Numbered from the stretch's first letter, positions 34,779-47,796 are shown. The stretch is DNA of 64,000 bases from Hippophae tibetana (GCA_037013495.1 CM072804.1:36868501-36932500); one strand, 5' to 3'. The notes: generated from the sequence alone by a model not told the origin. Translations and numbers: made by a program.

Positions 34779-35964
34779 TGATGACACACAAGACTCGCAT
34801 TGGAAATACCGATCATGCAGAATCTTTTGGTTTTATAATTTGTAGAACTCTCGCAAGTGCAGGAATCATTTTATAGAAAATGATAAATATACTGCCAAGT
34901 TCGATCTAAGGAAGGAATATATGTGGTTTTTAATTTATTATTCAAAATCTTAAGTACGAAAATTAAATCGTAAATATCGAGTAACGATATTTTGGTTTAT
35001 TTTTTTCCTAATCTAATAGCATAAAAATAAACATAGATATAGATTCAATAATTAATAATGTATATTTTATCATTCATAACAGTATAGTATTTAAGGATAA
35101 AATAATTAAGTTAATTATGTTTGCTCATATTATTTAGGTTATTAAAGATATAAATTAATATTTGTTGATTTTCTCTTTTTGGTATGAAGGCGGGGGCCTA
35201 CATTCTTTTGTTTAATACTAATTAACTAATATCATTAGGTGGGGCCTATTAATTAATTAATTAATTATTAAATTTCAATTTTATTTTTAAGAAAATAGCA
35301 AAACATCCAATTACACCTTTAGGCAGAATCAGTTAATTAGACTTTATTCATGGTCTAAGAATTTAATTATCCAAGTACTAACTTTCAAGTTTTAAAACCA
35401 TTATTAAAACTATGTTGTTAATACATTTTTGAATAATAGTTCTTATAAAAAACTTTTGAAATAGAATTTCATTCTAACTCTCGGGTGATTGTACTAACAA
35501 ATAAATGAGCACTACACTAAATTAGACCGGATAATTAAACTTTCAGATTTAAGTTTGTAATGAAAAATAATATATTTCTTTCTAACATTCTTAATATGAA
35601 ATCTTGAATAAAAAAAATCAATTTATTTTATAGAGATGTTTTACCTAATTAATATTTCGCAAGCATAATAACGTTATTATTATATCATATTTATAAACAG
35701 TCCACCATGTTAAATTTAATCACAGAAAAATTAAATATCATATAAGAATAAACATAAAAAGATAAATGTAAAGAATCCATTAAAATTATACCTTAAAAGA
35801 ATCTATACAATAGTTTGATGCTAATTATTTTGTTGGAAAACCTCTAAATGGATTTGCATCTCAGCTTATTGAATAAAAAAAAATCTATAAAAATATAGCT
35901 AGTTTTTTCCTAAAAATAGAACTTGAAAACTAAAAACTAAAAAAGGAAAACTTTCTAGACAGAT

Positions 35965-37882
35965 TGTTGTCTCTTTTGGAGAACATAAAATGTGTAAGTA
36001 TACACGGTCACAAGTAATAATATTTGATGAGTGAGTTATCGTTCTCACGGAGATTTGTTACTATAGTTTGTTGAGTACTAAAATTATCTCGCTCTAATTT
36101 TATCCAAAACGATCGTTGATTTGTAAAAAGTTTAAGAAAAGAGTTTAATAACAAAATAAAAGAAATCTAGAATTGTAGTTTTTCAACAAATTAATCAACT
36201 CAAATCATATTATTTTCTCTTGATTTATCTCTTCCAAGCTCCGTATAAACACACCTTGCTAAATCAATTCACTATATTCCTATGAGAATTAAATTCACCA
36301 AGATTCATTACGTTTAAAGTTTTCCAATAATTGCACATACAATAAAGAAAATTTCTCTCCTTTAATCATACATGTTACCCTAAACACGAGCAATATACAC
36401 AAAAATGTCTCTTCCAAGTTTATTTAAGTGCCACTAATCATTTGAAAAAATTCATAAATAATCAAAAGCATTAAGAACAAATAGAATAAACAAATTAAAC
36501 GCCTTATAAATCATTCAAAAATAATTAAAATCAAATCTTCATAAATTTAGATAAAATGCAACCCTAGAAAAATTAAATTACTTCATAAATTTAAAATTAA
36601 AATTATAGCAGTTTAAGGAAAATAAGAAGAAGAACAAAATAAAATTAAATCAGTTCGGATCGTAAATATTTGGCACACGCAGAAGACAACAGAAGCCAAA
36701 AATGGCTTCTCCATGTTCCACAGTCCAGCCCCAAACACTACTAAAAATCTCAAACTCTAAACTCCCAAAACTCTTAAACTCTATCATAATATCCCCTATT
36801 TATAACATCAAATTTCTAAAAAAAATACATTTAAATATATATATTTTTTAATACGCGGGGGACAAATATGTATGGAGAAAATAATTAAATATTATGCATG
36901 AGGGACAAAAATTATGGAAAATGTAAAACTAGAATCGAAAATGCAAAATTGGGGAACGTGCACGTCGTTGTTCTTTTTTTCAATTCACGCTGCCACGTGT
37001 TGCGATATGATTTACTAAAATCTAACGTGGGATACGTGGCAGCATATCACTAGCTATCAAGGACGGGTGCACACAGAAATGCCACATGGGATTAGAGGCG
37101 CGAGAACGTGGGGACAACGGCTGGAATGCGTGCGTGATCCTGCGCTTTCGCGCTCACTGAACCTTTCCACGTGTCACGATATGATTGAATGCAAAGAATA
37201 GTGGGACACATGGCAGCATTCAATTAGTTGTATAACTGGGCGCATGTGGATCGGCCGCACAGAATCATGCCTTAAAAATGCATCAGACAGGTAGGTCCCA
37301 CTCTGCATGCCGGACTGCGCGACAGGTGGGCCCCACTCGGCGCACCAAGCGGCGTGAACGAGAAACCTGTACCCATTCGCTTTGATCGGTTTTGAATGAC
37401 ACGCGCCAATACTGACCATTTCTTGTCTGATGAGGCGGCTTACTTTGTGCACGTGGATGATGGCGCGTTGGCTTCTTCTCCCTTGCACAGATAAAATAAA
37501 TTTTCTTAATTGCATTTTGATCCACAAATTTAATTCAAATTAAATTTTAAACTTTCTATAATTACCATTAAGCCCTTTTTCTAATTTAAATTAAATTTTA
37601 AACTTTTAATAATTAAAATTAAGCCCGATTTTAATTTAAATTATATTTTCGACTTTTATAAATTGTAATTTAAGGACTCTTTTATTTGAAAATATATTTT
37701 TGGACATAAATTTCTAATTAAGTACGTTTTCGAATCAAATTATTTAATTTTCTTAAAAATATATTCCTTAACACATAGCAGTAAATATTAATTTATTTAA
37801 CTCAAATTAACCAAAAATTCAAGAACTTAGCACTTATAATTAATAAAATAGATGAAAATAACTATATAAAATACAGTTATCA
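35965..37882 (-). mobile_element. Nested solo LTR of a different Ty3/Gypsy-type family
   Basis: About 1.9 kb, TG...CA ends: TGTTGTCTCTTTTGG at 35965 and ATACAGTTATCA at 37882. The flanking 5-mers CAGAT (35960-35964) and AAGAT (37883-37887) are a near-perfect target duplication. The phrase GGTCACAAGTAATAATATTT followed by GAGTTATCGTTCTCACGGAG is typical of the U5 end of many plant Gypsy LTRs. The TATA-like CTATTTATAACATC (complement strand) lies near 36797. The GC-rich block 36980-37480 carries a duplicated G-box module. No internal region, so it is a solo LTR. The open frame at 37174-37527 is inside the LTR and is not a gene. Confidence 0.75.
36984..37260. repeat. Duplicated 100-bp module with G-box cores
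   Basis: Copy 1 (about 36984-37085) and copy 2 (about 37158-37260) share CCACGTGT, then CGATATGATT, then GTGG(G/C)A(T/C)AC(G/A)TGGCAGCAT and a GGGCG/GGGTGCA tail. The first and last thirds are partly complementary within each copy (CCACGTG...CACGTGGCAG), so each could fold. This is a likely U3 enhancer-type region of the LTR. Confidence 0.65.
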
Positions 37883-38601
37883 AAGATAAATATAGAGAGA
37901 GAAAGAGTTGAGAAAATTGTATTTTTACAACCGGGGAAGATTGTCTTTTATAGGTGAGGAAAAAGGCCAAAAAAATGGAAAAATATTTAAATATTTGAAT
38001 TTGGATGCATTTGGATAGTTTGTCACGTATATAGGGTGCAAAAGGTTTAGTAGATAGACGTTTGGTGTGGCAGAAGGGTGTTTGGCGTGTGCTAGCACGT
38101 GTGGAAATTGGCACCACGTGTGTCTAGCATATGTTGGCTACGTACGCTGGCTGGGTGTGTGCCGACATGTGTTAGGCGTGTGCTAACCACATGCGGATGT
38201 GTGCTGGGTGTGTAATGGCATGTTTTAGTCATGCGCCAGTGTATGTTATGCGTGTGCTAGGGGCTTGGCGCAAATAGGCTACTACGTAAAGGATTTGGCA
38301 CAAATGGGAAACTACGCACAAGATTACGGCTCTTTGAACATTTTTGACTGTTTTGACCCATTTTATCCATCTCTATGACTTTTCCACATCTCAATATATT
38401 TGTAATGTATTGGTTCTAGTATTTTTCTTATTGTCTTTAAGTTATTTTTGAACAAAAATACCTGAAAAATAATAAAAATACCCGTGATTTTGAAAAAAAC
38501 AATTTATATAAAAATATGATAAAATCATACAAATATAAATCTATTTTATCAATTTAAGTACATTGAATCATGGTAATTTTAGTTTTTTTAAGAACTCATC
38601 A

Positions 38602-39905
38602 CCATGTTTGGTCATTTTGGATAGTTATGTTATGTTTGGACCAAATCTATAGCTGCTTCTTTGGTAGAATATGCTAAGACTTTAGCTTTCTAAGCCTTTA
38701 TTCAGCATGTTCTCAATTTTAAACATCTCATTTTTTGTGTGTGGAAGGGAATAAAAAGAAGATTGCTTTCAATCTTCAACCCTATAGAGAAATTACTTCA
38801 GAAGTCATGGATATCATTTGTTCACTTCAAGATCTAGTCCAGTTCTTAATGATCTTTATAAGGTTAATTTTCCATTACATCATTTTAAAGGGGAGGTTAA
38901 TTTGACCAAGTTATCTTTAAACATTCAAAAAGGTTATCAAATAGCAGATTAAGACATCTATTGTTTTATTAGTAAAAAGTCACGTTTAATGAAAACAAAT
39001 TATATATATTTTAATAAACATGATTAAAATAAAATACCTTGTTCTTAATTGATATCTTTATTTTTAGTTAAATAATTAAATGATATTATTTATAATTTAA
39101 AAAATCAAACGATACAAATTATCTAATCAAATAAACTTTTATGATATTTTCACTAGTTTTTATTTTTATTGGCAACATTGAAATTATATGGCCTAAGGCC
39201 TATGAGTAGCAGAAAATTATATCAATAATTAAGTTCACTTTGTTTCGATTGTAAAGGTTATTTAGAGGACACTACCTTGAAGATGGATCAAGGCTAACAC
39301 AAATCGTGTTGTTTTTGGGTCGCTTAGGTTATCTGGTTGTACGGGTGTTTTTTGGACATCAAGATTCTTCACTAAGGGATGTTTCTATATCCTAATTGGG
39401 ATCTTATATGCTTTTGAGACAGAACTAGCAGTGAGTATTCATGTAGTCATGTATGCTACCATCTTTGGGTGCTAGAAACTTTGGTCAGAGTCAGATTCTA
39501 TTTTTTTCGTCATTCTTTTTTGGGTCACCATCCATACCATGGAAATGGGATTTTTTGGATTGACTACTAAGAGAAATTTGCTTGCATGGAATTCCTATGT
39601 TATCATATTTGTAGAGAAAATAATATTGTAGCTGATAGTATAGCTTCAAGGGTTCATACTATTTGTACTGTGGCTTGGTAGCGGGATGTCCTACTATTTG
39701 CTAGACTTTTTTTGTTTATTCAAATGCTAATAGAAAGCCTATTCATAGGTTTTGTTAAGATTTAGTTTGTACATTTTTTTTCTTTATTTAATAATACTCA
39801 TAGTTGAAGGAGTAGATAGAGAGAATGTGGTAAAGGTGCTAATGTAGTTGGAATATCTTGGTGCACCTACTGAGGCTTGTCATAATTTCATGCATTTAAA
39901 AAATT
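38602..39905 (+). pseudogene. LINE ORF2 remnant, right half with RNase H and 3' end
   Basis: Continuation of the LINE interrupted at 28113. A VCGRE-like zinc-finger region is only faintly visible near 38740. RNase H traces are clear but out of frame with each other: EDGSRLTQIVLFLGR near 39290, LWSESDS-like near 39485, and CYHICRENNIVADSIASRVH at about 39597-39656, the family's H-I-x-R-E-x-N-x-x-A-D-x-x-A-S. The 3' untranslated part includes GGTGCACCTACTGAGGCTTG near 39860 and ends about 39905 in a short A-rich tail. Many frameshifts and stops, so it is dead. A LINE with a C-terminal RNase H is usual for plant L1-like elements. Confidence 0.72.
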
Positions 39906-40653
39906 TCATTTTGTTACTAACGTCGCATATATTACTTTATTAATATAATTGTATCACATGAATTATTACTTATTATCTTATCTTATTATAGTATTTTATT
40001 ATTTTATTATATATATATATGTATTAATTTGTATATTTATATTTTTATTCATAGTAATTTTTATTTTGTGCAATTTTGTTAGAACTATTTTAATTAAAAA
40101 AGTTCAACTATTTTTTAATCACATTAATTCTCATTTTTTGGAAATTTAAAATTTAATAATAAATATATTTATTTTCCTTTTACAATTCAAGCTTTTTTTT
40201 AAAAAAATATATGTAGTTCATTTGAACATGTAGAAGATATGAAGTTTGAATCCAATTAGAATGTAGGAGTAATGTAGTTATTGAAAATGAAAAAGAAAAA
40301 TATAAATAATTGATTCACATTCAAGTAGTCAAATTAAAGCAAATGTTAAATTAGAGTAAGCCTGTTACGAGAATTTATACATGATTCTTTAATGATCTCA
40401 ATTATATCATACCATCACAACATATTTAAAAAAAAACAAATTGTATAATCATCTATAAATCTTTCCCAATCTCTCTATTTTTAATACTTACATAGAAAGG
40501 AAACTCATAATTATGTCCAAATAATCGTATGATTGCTCCAAGTTATCTACTTCTCGTCATTTAGGAAGATAAAAAATAAAAATGAAGTTTCACTAAATAG
40601 AGTTACTTTGACTTATAAATTAAACAATCATTTTTATTAATATGACTGATTAC

Positions 40654-40705
<52 letters not shown>

Positions 40706-41785
40706 ATACATTGTACTAAACTTAAATCAAAACGATTGTAGGTAATCAAAGTCCATAAAGCTTCAACTCATAAGTAAACGAAACAACTTATATGTTGAGA
40801 ACAAATAAAATTTTCAACACATAAATACCAAGCCATCATAGTAAATCATACCAATAAAAATCAAGTTGAAAAGTATACATGCATGTTTCTTTAATCCCTC
40901 GTTCTATGTCTCAGATAAGTTGTCATGTTTGTCAAGACTATGATCCTCTTACTCATTATCGCATAGCCAACGATAGACCATCCTGTGTCCTAGGATGTAG
41001 CCTCATGTTCGGAAATATGTGCTAATCTTGAAGTACAACACTCAACCTTATCATATTGATCTTAAACACATATATCGAAGAGCATTCACCTCAATATTTA
41101 TAGAACATATTAAAATAACACAAGTTTGTAACACTTTTAAATTGAGTGTGAATATTTCATTTACATATAATCATTCTATATATAAATTTAAACTATCACA
41201 CTTTTAAAACTCATAATGGAAAATAAGTATTAAAATTTTAAACTAATCAAGAATTTGAAATTTTTACGAACTTTATTCATTATCAAATATATTTATAAAA
41301 CCAAAATTCACATCTATATCAGTTAACATATTTTAATAACATTACAGAATAAAATTTGGTGTAACTCTACTAAAAGAATCGCCCATTTGGACTCCAATTT
41401 TATCACAATGTTTCCCTTTTCACGTCCCATGAATGTCTCAATTCATATTGATCAAAATTTCACGAACATTAAAACTTTCCACAATTCACCCAAATGGTCC
41501 CTATGGCCCACGAAATACAGGGATTTGGGTAATCACCCAATAACACTTGATAAACCTAATATAAGGTCACAAATGTAATTCAAAACAATGATAAAATTCA
41601 TTTTCAACCTAAACTTACATTTTTTTTATTTTTTTCTTCGACCATAGACAAGAATCAAAATTAAAAATATCAAATAAAAAAAACTTGATATTATAATCAT
41701 ATCCAAATGTAAAACATTCCAATTTAAAATAAAGTATTCACATTAATTTTAAAACATAATTTATCATCAAGTCCTAATAATATAA
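39906..41785. other. AT-rich DNA with faint LTR-like sequence
   Basis: No gene. The stretch 40910-41100 (CCTGTGTCCTAGGATGTAGC, CGGAAATATGTGC) and 41340-41580 (CCAATTTTATCACAATGTTT...ACGTCCCATGAATG) recall chromovirus (Tekay/Del) LTRs, but ends could not be set. Confidence 0.35.
40653..40702. repeat. (TA)n microsatellite
   Basis: About 25 uninterrupted TA units between ACATAAA and TGGATACATTG. Confidence 0.95.
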
Positions 41786-44700
41786 TGATGCAAGTTTTTT
41801 GAATATTTACAAAAACCTTGCTGGTGTATGAATCCCTTATAAAAAGCGATAAATATACTTCTAATATCTATCTAAAAAGGAACTATGTAGCTCTAAATAA
41901 TTTAACAAATATCTTAGAAACAAACATGAAAAATAAATGTAAACATTTTGTTACAATATTTTTATTTTGAAAATATTAATTTAAATGATAAAAATAATAA
42001 AGGATAGAAGATAGATTGGCTCACACAAATTATTGGAATATATGTATTTAAAAATCAATGGAGAAATAATGATAAATTTAGTTATGATATCTGAAGTCAA
42101 TTTTGTAGGTGGATCCGAGGGGTGGTGGGTGGAAACCGGTGCTTCTCGCCATGTATGCTATGATTGAGACATGTTCAAGTCCTATTATGATTCTGAGGAC
42201 AAGAAAGTGATGTTGGGAGACTCCTACTCCACTAAAGTTGCTGGTACTGGTGAGGTGGTATTGAAGTTTACCTCTGGAAAGACTTTCATCTTGAAGGATG
42301 TCCTGCATACTCCAGAGATGAGAAAGAACTTAGTTTCAGGCTATCTTCTTAACAAAATTGGGTTTACTCAAACTATAGGGGCTGACTTATATACTATAAC
42401 TAAAAATAATATATTTTGTTGGAAAGGGTACGCCACTGATGGCATGTTTAAATTAAATGTTGAAATCAATAAAACCTCTTCTTCTACTTACATCTTGAGT
42501 TTTTTTAATATTTGGCATGCTAGACTTTGTCATGTTATTAAATGCATAATCAAGAACATGAGTAGCTTAGAACTAATTCCTAAACTATCTTTAAATGATT
42601 TTGAAAAATGTGATTTTTGTAGTCAAGCTAAAATAACCAAAACTTCACATAAATCAGTAATTAGAGAATCTGAATCTTTAGAATTAATTCATTCTGATAT
42701 ATGTGAACTTGATGGAAATTTAACAAGAAATAGAAAACACTTATTTATAACTTTTATAGATGACTGTTCAGATTACACTTGTGTATATCTAATGAAAAAT
42801 AAAAGTGAAGCATTTGACATGTTTAAAATATTTATGATTGAGATTGAAAATCAACTTAACAGAAAAATAAAAAGGTTTCGAAGTGATAGAGGCACCGAAT
42901 ATGATTCCAATATCTTCAATGTTTTTTATAAAACTCATGGAATTATTCATGAAAAAACTGCACCTTATTCTCCTTAAATGAATGGCATAGCTAAAAGAAA
43001 AAATAAAACTTTTACTGAATCAGTTGTTGCAATTTTATTAAACTCTGGTGCTCCTTCCCATTGGTGGGGAGAAATTTTATTAACTGTTTGCTATGTGCTA
43101 AATAGAGTGCCTAAATCTACAAATAAAATTTCACCATATGAAATTTTGAAAAATAAGAAACCTAATTTAACTTATTTTAAAACTTGGGGTTCTTTAGCCT
43201 ATGTTAGGATCCCTAATCCTAAAAGAAATAAACTTTCTAGTAGAGCATATGAATGTGTATTCATAGGATACGCTGTGAATAGTAAAGCTTATAAATTCTA
43301 TGACTTAAAAGATTAGGTAGTTATAGAATCAAATGATGCTGACTTCTATGAACATAGGTTTCCCTTTAAATTTAAAAATAGTGGGGGCTCGTCTTCTAGT
43401 AGTTTACCCATAACTAGAACTACTGAACAAACTGAAGAATTAAACACTGAAATTAGAAGAAGTAAACGAGCTCAAACCCTTAAGGATTTTGGGTCTAATT
43501 TTTATGCTTATACCTTAGAGGAAGATCCCTAAACTCTTAAAGAAGCATTATCTTCTTTAGATGCCAACTTATGGGAAGAAGCCATAAATGATGAAATCGA
43601 CTCACTTGAGTATAATAAGACTTGGCATTTAGTTGACTTACCTCCTAGTTGCAAAACCATTGGATGTAAATGGATACTAAAAAAGAAATTAAAACCCAAT
43701 GGTACTATTGAAAAATACAAAGCTCGTCTTGTAGTTAAAGGATATAGGCAAAGGGAAAATGTAGATTTCTTTGATAGCTTTGCACCAGTTACACGAATAA
43801 CTTCCATACATGTACTTTTCTCTCTCGCTGCTATCCATGATTTAGTAGTACATCAAATGGATGTTAAAACTGCTTTCTTAAATGGTGATTTAGAAGAAGA
43901 ATTTTATATGGATCAACCGGAAGGTTTTGTTATCCCAGGTCAAGAAAATAAAGTTTGTAAATTAGAAAAATCTCTTTATGGTCTAAAACAAGCACCTAAG
44001 CAATGGCATGAAAAATTTGATAATCTAGTTATCTCACATGGATTCAAAATAAATGAAAGTGACAATTGCATTTATTATAAATTAGAAGATAATATTTGCA
44101 CTATTATATGTTTATATGTGGATGACATGCTTATTTTTGGATCAAATATTTATGTTGTGAATAATGTGAAAACATTGTTAAGAGTTAATTTTGATATGAA
44201 AGATATCGGAGAAGTGAGTGTAATCCTTGGTATAAAGATAACTAGGTCTGAAAAAGGGAATTTCTCTAGATCAATCTCACTACATTGGGAAGATCTTAAC
44301 GAAATATAATTACTTTAAATGTAAACCTGTATGTACTCCTTATGATCCTAGTGTAAAGTTGTTCAAGAACACCAGAGATGGTGTTAGACAAACTAAGTAT
44401 GCGAGCATCATTGGTAGCTTACGTTACGCTACTTATTGCACTAGACTAGACATAGCTTATGTTGTGGGACAACTATGTAGGTTTACCAGTAGACCTAGTG
44501 TAGAGCATTGGAATGCTATTGAAAGGGTTATAAGATACCTTAAGAGAACTATGTACCTTGGGTTACATTATAAAAAGTTTCCCACTGTTTTAGAAGGATA
44601 CAACGATGCAGATTGGAACACTTTATCAGAAGACTCCAAAGCAACTAGCGGTTATATATTTAACATAGCTGATGGAGCTATTTCTTAGAAGTCTGAGAAA

Positions 44701-45630
44701 CAGACAATATTGGCTCAATCTACAATGGAGTTTGAAATGATAGCACTAGCCACTGATAGTGAAGAAGCAGGGTGGCTAAGAAGTTTGTTAGTTGAGATCC
44801 CTTTGTGGGAAAGACCAATACTAGTTGTCTTGGTCCACAACGATAGTACCACGGCTATTGCAAAGATTCAGAACTGTTACTACAATGGCAAGAGACAACA
44901 GATATGTCATAAGCATAGTACTGTTAGAGAATTTCTCTCTATGGTAGCTATAAGAGTGGATCATGTACGTTATGATGAAAATTTGGTAGATCCTTTGACG
45001 AAAGGATTACCAAGAGAGAAGGTTTTCAAAACCTCAAAAGGAATGGGATTAATGCCCTTATAATGAAGAGTCACTTATGATGGTAACCCAACTTATAGAC
45101 TGGAGATCCCAAGAAATAAGTTCAAAGGGTAATAACAAGTCATGAAGTGATATGAGATGTATCATGCTATTTTTCAAATCCCATTCTATATTGTTAGAAG
45201 CATGAAGTCTTGAAGTGATAGAAAAGGATGAGTTAATTGTTAAAATCTTAATGAGTTCTATACTCTATGTGGAGTGGAGTACATAGCTACAGGAGTACTC
45301 TTGATAGACTCACCTATGTGAATGTGGAAGTGTGGCCGCTTCCTATGAAAATTTTTGGGGAAAAATTTACTAGAGCGTTCACTATACTGGGATACACGTG
45401 CATGGCCGTAAAGCACGGGCTTTTAGAACTACATCTTGGAAAGGTTGTGTGTGTGATGATTATTAGAGATAGAGTTGAAAACTACAAGTTACTCTAGTAT
45501 ATTCTAAAGCATCAACACTATGCAAAGGTTCAATTCGATAGACACCTTTTTTGCTTATGCACAATCTTATAATTTTAATTGATCGGTTGCTCGATAAAAA
45601 TTATTTTTATATAAAATTCAAGTGGGACAT

Positions 45631-46584
45631 TGTTGGAAAATATGAATTTTATAAAAAGGATTGTTGGAAAAGATGAAGTTAATAAAAAATTGTAAAGCCT
45701 TGTCCCACATTACTTTTTTACATTATTTAAAAGAGGTATAAATAGTGTAAAGTTAGCCATTGGGATTGGGCCCCAAGGGGCACCCACTTTTTTGGAAGGG
45801 GAGAGGACCTAGGCAAATGTGATACCACGCATGCACACGCGCGGCCGCCTCCTCCGTCCATCCGACCGACTGGTCGTGCCGTGCCGAGCCGAGTCGAGTG
45901 CGTGTGCGTGTGTGAGGTGAGGTGGTATTTTATTTTTTGGAAAAATATTTTTTTTAAGCAAAACTTTTCCACGTAGAAAAATGGTTGTTATATATATATA
46001 TTTTTTCTCAGAAAAATGACCGTTGTTTTCTTTTATTAGAATATGACCGTTAAATGGCCATTTCTCTTCTTTATTCAGAAAACAATAGTCGTTTCTCGTA
46101 TTTACTCTCAAAAATGTCTATTACTCATCTTTTCTCTCAAAATAGCCGTTACTCTTCATTACTCAAAATGATTGTTACGCTCTTAATTCCCAGACATTAC
46201 CGTTATTATCATAATTTCCACATGGTTTCTAAAACATATAAAAAGAGGGCTTCAACTCTTAGTTTCTACACAACAATCTGCAAACTCATCTCCCTACGAA
46301 AAACAATTCTCTCTACAATTCTAAGTTTTTTTTAGTTTTCTGAGCAACAAATTTTCAGGTGTAGCAGTCCAGTCTTCATCAGTGCAGTGAAGTTCTGAGA
46401 CAGAGATTAAGCTTCTGGGCTGTTTTAACCTGGGGACGACGGGGCTGTGTTTGCTTGCACAAATTGGGCAGAGCCACGAAACGTCTTAAAGAGAGCGACC
46501 TAGTCCGTAACTCAACCCAAGTAGTTCACACCAGGTTATCAGTAATATTGTTTCAGTACTGTTATTAACAAACTTGTTTCAACA
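45631..46584 (+). repeat. Copia 3' LTR
   Basis: Starts TGTTGGAAAATATG right after the purine tract AAGTGGGACAT and ends TTGTTTCAACA. GGTATAAATAGTG near 45736 is a good TATA box. A GC-rich block at 45815-45930 and GAAAAATGACCGTTG / AAATGGCCATTTCTC-type repeats at 46005-46200 lie within it. Confidence 0.85.
45985..46205. repeat. Degenerate repeats in the Copia LTR leader
   Basis: Six to seven short units with the theme TCAGAAAATG(A/G)CCGTTACTC, about 30 bp each. The related LTR at 58750-58880 has a similar set (CAAAAAATGGCGGTTACTTT, CAGAAAATGGCCATTATTTT). Confidence 0.65.
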
Positions 46585-47796
46585 CTTAATGCCTTTGATT
46601 GAGTCGTCAATCAATTTAATTAAATTAGATTTAAGAAATTAACAAGCCATCTAACTTTATACCTTTAATAGGGCTACCGATTTAAAGTTGTCCAAATTAA
46701 ATCTAGATTGATATATCTGAAACTTAATTTTAATATATTAAATTTATTATGAAAAATATGTCATCAATATATTTCTCAATAATAAACTTTATAAAAATCT
46801 TGAATAGAAAATCATGTGCATTTAATAATAATTAAAATATTCGCCTAAGTAGTCTATATAAATATATCAATATAACTAAAATCTCATTATCACAATCAAA
46901 CAAACACTTTCAAAATAATAAATGATGAGTAAATTGTTTTTAACAAATTAAAGAAATACAATAATATTTACTAAAAAGAAATAAGAGTACAAATCAGATT
47001 TAAATACCCAAAAGATAAATAGATGGATGCGTCTTACTCCACAAATGTGATCTTGATCTTTACAATATTTTCTAGATTATAACAACCTTTTTGTATCACT
47101 TGATATAAAGAATCTCCCTTATAATATTATTATTTGGGATTGTCTACACTAAATTATGCAAAAGTAAACATAAAACTAAGAAAATAAAATTGTTGCAACT
47201 TTGAAAACTAAAAGCTCATAAGTAAAAATTTGGCTTCACATTTTCTATCTCCTTAAAACATAAATCATAAAAGCATATTTATAGTTGAGGTTGGCCAAAA
47301 AGGATTTTGGGTCAACAAAAGATTTGCACGTCGTGGTCCTCTTTTATCCATTCCGTGGCCCATGTCTCGTAATGGTATGTCTCATGTTCACCCCAACATT
47401 TTGGTCCAATGTTTCCACATTGCTACTCAGAACAAACTGCATGAAATTGACTTTAAACAGCAAGGAGTGCACCACGGCTCGTTGTGTTTCATGTTGTGGT
47501 CTGCGATGCTTAACTTCCCTTCTTGTTTCACCCTTTATAAATTGACTAAACTTACATGTATTTCTTTTTCTTTTAAACTTCTAAGATACGAATGAGTGCT
47601 TTAGGCATGATTGTTCAAGTATTATCAATTTATCAAATTGAAGTTAACAATACTTGAAAAATAACTGAAAATATATGTAATTTTGAACACATAGATTTTG
47701 TTTAAATAGTGATAAAAATCATGCATATTAAAATATATTTATTATATTTAAGTGTAAATAAAGCATGAAATATTAGTATTTTTCAAGTACTTATTA

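Larger units (their letters stand above)
28114..38601 (-). mobile_element. 10.5-kb non-coding LTR element of the main family
   Basis: A Ty3/Gypsy-type element on the minus strand inserted into a LINE. Parts: 3' LTR 28114-31907 (interrupted by a nested LTR at 29527-31334), internal region 31908-34778, 5' LTR 34779-38601 (interrupted by a different nested LTR at 35965-37882). The direct repeat GCATG (28109-28113) / CCATG (38602-38606) is the 5-bp target duplication with one changed base. The internal region has a primer site next to the 5' LTR and a leader shared with the gag-bearing copy at 4440, but no gag or pol. In the first 120 bases the two LTRs differ at roughly one base in six by eye, so the insertion is probably several million years old. 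It is broken and looks like a large non-autonomous (LARD-like) form. Confidence 0.8.
34779..38601 (-). repeat. 5' LTR of the 10.5-kb element
   Basis: Starts, on the plus strand, TGATGACACACAAGACTCGC at 34779 and ends AAGAACTCATCA at 38601, with an unrelated LTR nested at 35965-37882. Without the insert the length is about 1.9 kb. A stretch of GTGTGCTGG-like degenerate repeats spans 38060-38330. Confidence 0.75.
42091..46584 (+). mobile_element. Ty1/Copia element, 5'-lacking, with 3' LTR
   Basis: Parts in order: protease end (WWVETGASRHVCYD near 42123-42165), the pre-integrase zinc region (WHARLCHVIKCII), integrase (SDICELDGNLT, FIDDCSDYT, FRSDRGTEYDSN, then HWWGEILLTVCYVLNRVP and FIGYAVNSKAYKFYD), reverse transcriptase (MDVKTAFLNGDLEEE near 43857, YGLKQAPKQW, LYVDDMLIFGSN), RNase H (YASIIGSLRYATYCTRLDIA, KATSGYIFN, LAQSTMEFEMIAL, VDPLTKGLPRE) and a 3' LTR. 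The catalytic YVDD box is present. The family is Tork/TNT1-like. Gag and the 5' LTR are absent. About five breaks are visible, so it is less worn than its relative at 55195. It sits inside an old Gypsy LTR. Confidence 0.9.
41786..47796 (-). mobile_element. Old main-family LTR split by a Copia element
   Basis: Left part 41786-42090 and right part 46585-47796 together make an LTR of about 1.5 kb on the minus strand. The left part aligns with the inner end of the family LTR (TGATGCAAG, then CTTATAAAAAGCGATAAATA and TAACAAATATCTTAGAAAC). The right part aligns with the rest (CATCTAACTTTATACC, TTGTCCAAATTAAATCTAGA, ATATGTCATCAATATATTTC) and ends TTTCAAGTACTTATTA, the decayed TGATGAGTGC end. It is much more diverged than the other copies and therefore the oldest visible. 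No internal region adjoins it, so probably a solo LTR. Confidence 0.65.

Noticed and set aside
37174-37527. 117-residue frame in less AT-rich DNA
   Set aside because: Located inside the U3 region of a nested LTR with duplicated modules; no motif.
42078-42308. Minus-strand frame MQDILQDESLSRG, with a near copy at 55939-56175
   Set aside because: Antisense shadows of the Copia protease/integrase region; their similarity follows from the two Copia copies.
45727-46111. Two minus-strand frames in a GC-rich stretch
   Set aside because: Inside the Copia LTR, antisense, no motif.
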